DNA of 64,000 bases from Xenorhabdus stockiae (GTDB lineage: Bacteria > Pseudomonadota > Gammaproteobacteria > Enterobacterales > Enterobacteriaceae), in the NCBI RefSeq assembly GCF_002632825.1, contig NZ_NJAJ01000005.1, forward strand, positions 113,054 to 177,053, in the 5' to 3' direction. Shown here piece after piece: positions 62,324-64,000 of the stretch; the first letter of the stretch is position 1, and the number at the start of each line of letters is the position of its first letter. The position numbers and the translations under genes were made by a program. Below the pieces are notes generated by a model. It ran no database searches and was not told the DNA's origin. It worked only from the letters and a program-made list of their open reading frames with translations.

Positions 62324-62821
62324 TTAAGTTACATTCTGTTGCAGATATTTTGGCACAACACATTGCCCCAAATGCTCACAAAGCCTGCTAACAAGGGCTT
62401 TCAAGCCATGTTCATCGTATTCATCGAACCGGTCAAAAACCGTGCTGTCGATATCAAGAACGCCAATAACTTGCCCATTAATTTCCAAAGGAAGGACAAT
62501 TTCAGCATTACTATTGGCATCACAGGCTATATGACCGGGAAAAGCATGTACATCAGAAATACGCTGAATACTATTCTTTTCTACAGCGGTTCCGCATACC
62601 CCTTTCCCTATAGGAATACGAACACAGGCAATTTTGCCCTGAAATGGCCCTAAAACTAGGGTATCACCATCTACCAAGTAAAAGCCAACCCAATTAACAT
62701 TATCCAAATGTTCATATAACAATGAACTTGTATTTGCGAGAGACGCGATCAGGTTATACTCACCTGATAATAATGCCATCAAGCTATCCGATAAATTCTC
62801 ATAGAGTTTATACTTATCCAT
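62324..62821 (-). CDS. msrC: Free methionine-(R)-sulfoxide reductase MsrC (YebR)
   Basis: A 165-residue GAF-domain enzyme that reduces free methionine-R-sulfoxide. It carries the three family cysteines, in CVRIPIGKGVCGTAV (two) and GHIACDANSNAEIVLP (one). The core LGPFQGKIA and GVLDIDSTVFDRF match E. coli YebR. I start at ATG 62821 (MDKYKLYENL), which aligns with E. coli; a GTG two codons upstream is in frame. It is a single gene, upstream of proQ on the same strand. Confidence 0.93.
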   Translation of the reverse strand: MDKYKLYENLSDSLMALLSGEYNLIASLANTSSLLYEHLDNVNWVGFYLVDGDTLVLGPFQGKIACVRIPIGKGVCGTAVEKNSIQRISDVHAFPGHIACDANSNAEIVLPLEINGQVIGVLDIDSTVFDRFDEYDEHGLKALVSRLCEHLGQCVVPKYLQQNVT

Positions 62822-63253
62822 ATACACCTATACAAAGTAGTCAAGAACAACAAGTGAACAACAATAAATTAACGAACAGGGATTCTTATTAAAGATATCA
62901 GTCACTCCGATAAATTTTCTGCTACCCCTTGTATTCGCTGCACCAGCTCAAAGTCTGAAGCACAGAATTAGAATTTTCTTTCGAGAATTTTACCAGTATT
63001 CACTTTTAAAATTCAGTTAGTTATCACAGCTTATATTATAAAACTACCTGATTTGCAGTCCAAACCGTGTTCCTGTTCAAATTATTATCCAATATTCTCT
63101 CTACCGACGAATGGTTGTTTATTGCGATTTTTTTGTGTTTGTTTGTCACTACATTATTGCCACTCAAAGCCTACTGAACAAATTATACAAATTAGGAAAA
63201 ACATGATCCTGTGAAAAAAGAGTAAAATTATTCACTAATTATGGTAAGCATAA
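62822..63253. other. Gap between msrC and sdsR
   Basis: No firm gene is seen. A GTG-started frame of 36 codons at 63067-63177 (plus strand) would encode a hydrophobic peptide with the stretch LFIAIFLCLFVTTLLPL. It has no good ribosome-binding site, so I do not call it. The E. coli neighbours yebS and yebT do not follow msrC here. Confidence 0.4.
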
Positions 63254-63356
63254 TAAAAAAAGGCCGAGCTCATTCCTCTACTCGGCCTAGGGAAAATGGC
63301 TCTGTTAGAGAGCCGTGCGCTAAAATGCCATTGAGACGTAGAACAACTTACCTCTT
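63254..63356 (-). ncRNA. sdsR: Small RNA SdsR (RyeB)
   Basis: On the minus strand the segment TTTTAGCGCACGGCTCTCT is identical to the conserved core of E. coli SdsR. AGAGCCATTTTCCCT follows. The RNA ends in a 7-bp stem GGCCGAG / CTCGGCC (63262-63287) and a T run. The length is about 103 nt, as in E. coli. A CTACTCT element (63359-63365) suits the sigma-S -10 sequence. SdsR is a stationary-phase, RpoS-dependent, Hfq-bound RNA that represses porin, mutS and other mRNAs. The gene lies one locus away from its E. coli position. The 5' end is predicted from the promoter. Confidence 0.88.
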
Positions 63357-63396
63357 AAAGAGTAGTTGACACATGGTAATTTACCAATTTTGATTA

Positions 63397-63901
63397 GGGG
63401 CTGTGGATGTTTTGTGAGGGGAATTGGAACGGCATGATGATCTGGTATCCTTGTTTTCGCCAAAAAACCGTTACCTTGAGAACATCATGCCAAGAACTAT
63501 GTTACCAGCTCCTTTGTGGAATAAGCTATTTTTATTCATGCAACAAAATGAGCTTATCTACAATAAAGAGGAACACCGACTGACTTTCGAAGGCATTCTT
63601 TACCGGATGAGAACAGGTATTCCATGGCGTGAATTGCCGGATGAATTTGGCAAATGGAACACCGTATTCAGACGTTTTAATGCGTGGTCAAAAAAAGGCA
63701 TTTTTGATTTATTATTCAAAATGCTGTCTGAAGACACGGATACTGAATGGTTGTTTATTGATGGCAGTATTATCCGAGCACATCAGCATAGTGCGGGTGC
63801 CGCCTCAGAGGAAAATGAGGCCATAGGTAAAAGTTGTGGCGGACTCTCAACCAAAATCCATTTAGCCGTAGACAGTTACGGTTTTCCTGTCCATTTTGAG
63901 C
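63397..63901 (+). mobile_element. IS5-family (IS427/IS1031-like) element, left part, interrupted
   Basis: The left end begins at GGGGCTGTGGATG (63397) and leads into a transposase gene. After 505 bases the element is cut by a second left end that repeats its first 99 bases exactly. The right part of this copy would lie beyond the inner element, outside the window. The insertion point is about 41 bases upstream of the predicted sdsR start. Confidence 0.8.
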
Positions 63902-63942
63902 GGGGCTGTGGATGTTTTGTGAGGGGAATTGGAACGGCATGA
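63487..63942 (+). pseudogene. IS transposase ORF A, truncated by a nested IS
   Basis: The frame begins at ATG 63487 (MPRTMLPAPLWNKLFLFM) and shows the ORF A features of the two-frame IS5/IS427 transposases: GILYRMRTGIPWRELPDEFGKW and LFIDGSIIRAHQHSAGA with the first DDE aspartate, then GGLSTKIHLAVDSYGFPVHFE. From base 63902 it runs into the left end of a second element and reads 13 unrelated residues to a stop. The DDE ORF B is therefore separated, and this copy cannot make a normal transposase. An in-frame start further upstream (63424) would add 21 residues that are not typical. Confidence 0.8.
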
Positions 63943-64000
63943 TGATCTGGTATCCTTGTTTTCGCCAAAAAACCGTTACCTTGAGAACATCATGCCAAGA
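63902..64000 (+). mobile_element. Second IS5-family element, left end (runs off the window)
   Basis: The last 99 bases of the window are identical to 63397-63495, including the GGGGCTGTGG end and the start of the transposase gene. The element is in the same orientation as the copy it interrupts, and it extends past the window edge. Confidence 0.88.

Overview
This is a chromosomal window from an AT-leaning enteric gammaproteobacterium. Protein sequences and gene order follow the Escherichia coli block purR-cfa-pykF-lpp-ppsA-aroH-btuCD-ihfA-pheST-thrS-yniAB-ydjM-htpX-prc-proQ. The combination of an arnBCADTEF (pbgPE) operon, hemR-hmuSTUV, yfeABCD and dispersed roughly 110-bp intergenic repeats with TATA-C ends points to the Morganellaceae, most likely Xenorhabdus or Photorhabdus. 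The genus is an inference, not something the sequence proves.

Layout. 1-6.7 kb: the 3' end of purR, the purine-export pair punR/punC, cfa, ribE and mdtK. 6.8-9.7 kb: two identical tRNA-Val(GAC) genes, pykF with a Cra-like operator, and lpp. 9.7-16.1 kb: ldtE, menI, ydiJ, ydiK and the small RNA RprA with a candidate RcsB box. The suf operon, which lies between ldtE and menI in E. coli, is absent there. 16.2-20.9 kb: ppsA and its regulator ppsR, divergent, then aroH. 21-27.1 kb: a Fur-type operator and the heme-uptake operon hemR-hmuSTUV. 27.1-28.7 kb: an unknown membrane protein, a repeat, and a MarA/SoxS/Rob-type regulator. 28.8-37.9 kb: lplA, then nlpC at the tail of the arn operon, which is preceded by a PhoP-like box. 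37.9-47 kb: btuD, btuC, ihfA, pheT, pheS, the pheM leader peptide with its attenuator, rplT, rpmI, infC (ATT start) and thrS with a tRNA-like operator arm. 47.3-49.7 kb is an accessory patch: an unknown membrane protein, a cupin gene broken by an amber codon, a repeat, and emtA. 49.9-53.5 kb: Fur-boxed yfeABCD. 53.7-62.8 kb: yniA, yniB, LexA-boxed ydjM, tcyP, htpX, prc, proQ and msrC. 62.8-64 kb: the small RNA SdsR on the minus strand and an IS5-type element interrupted by a second copy of itself.

How the parts work together. Two iron systems (heme and Mn/Fe) each sit behind a Fur-type site. pykF and ppsA, the opposed enzymes of the PEP-pyruvate node, each have a Cra-like site, and ppsR gives ppsA a further post-translational control. 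Several envelope genes are present: lpp, ldtE, arn, nlpC, emtA, prc and RprA (which in E. coli belongs to the Rcs and RpoS envelope-stress circuits). I found no CRISPR array, prophage, toxin cluster or clearly new multi-gene system. The best leads are the sdsR/IS junction, the diverged RprA locus, the arn-nlpC coupling, the dispersed repeat family, an unexplained 21-bp-stem hairpin, and two uncharacterised membrane proteins.
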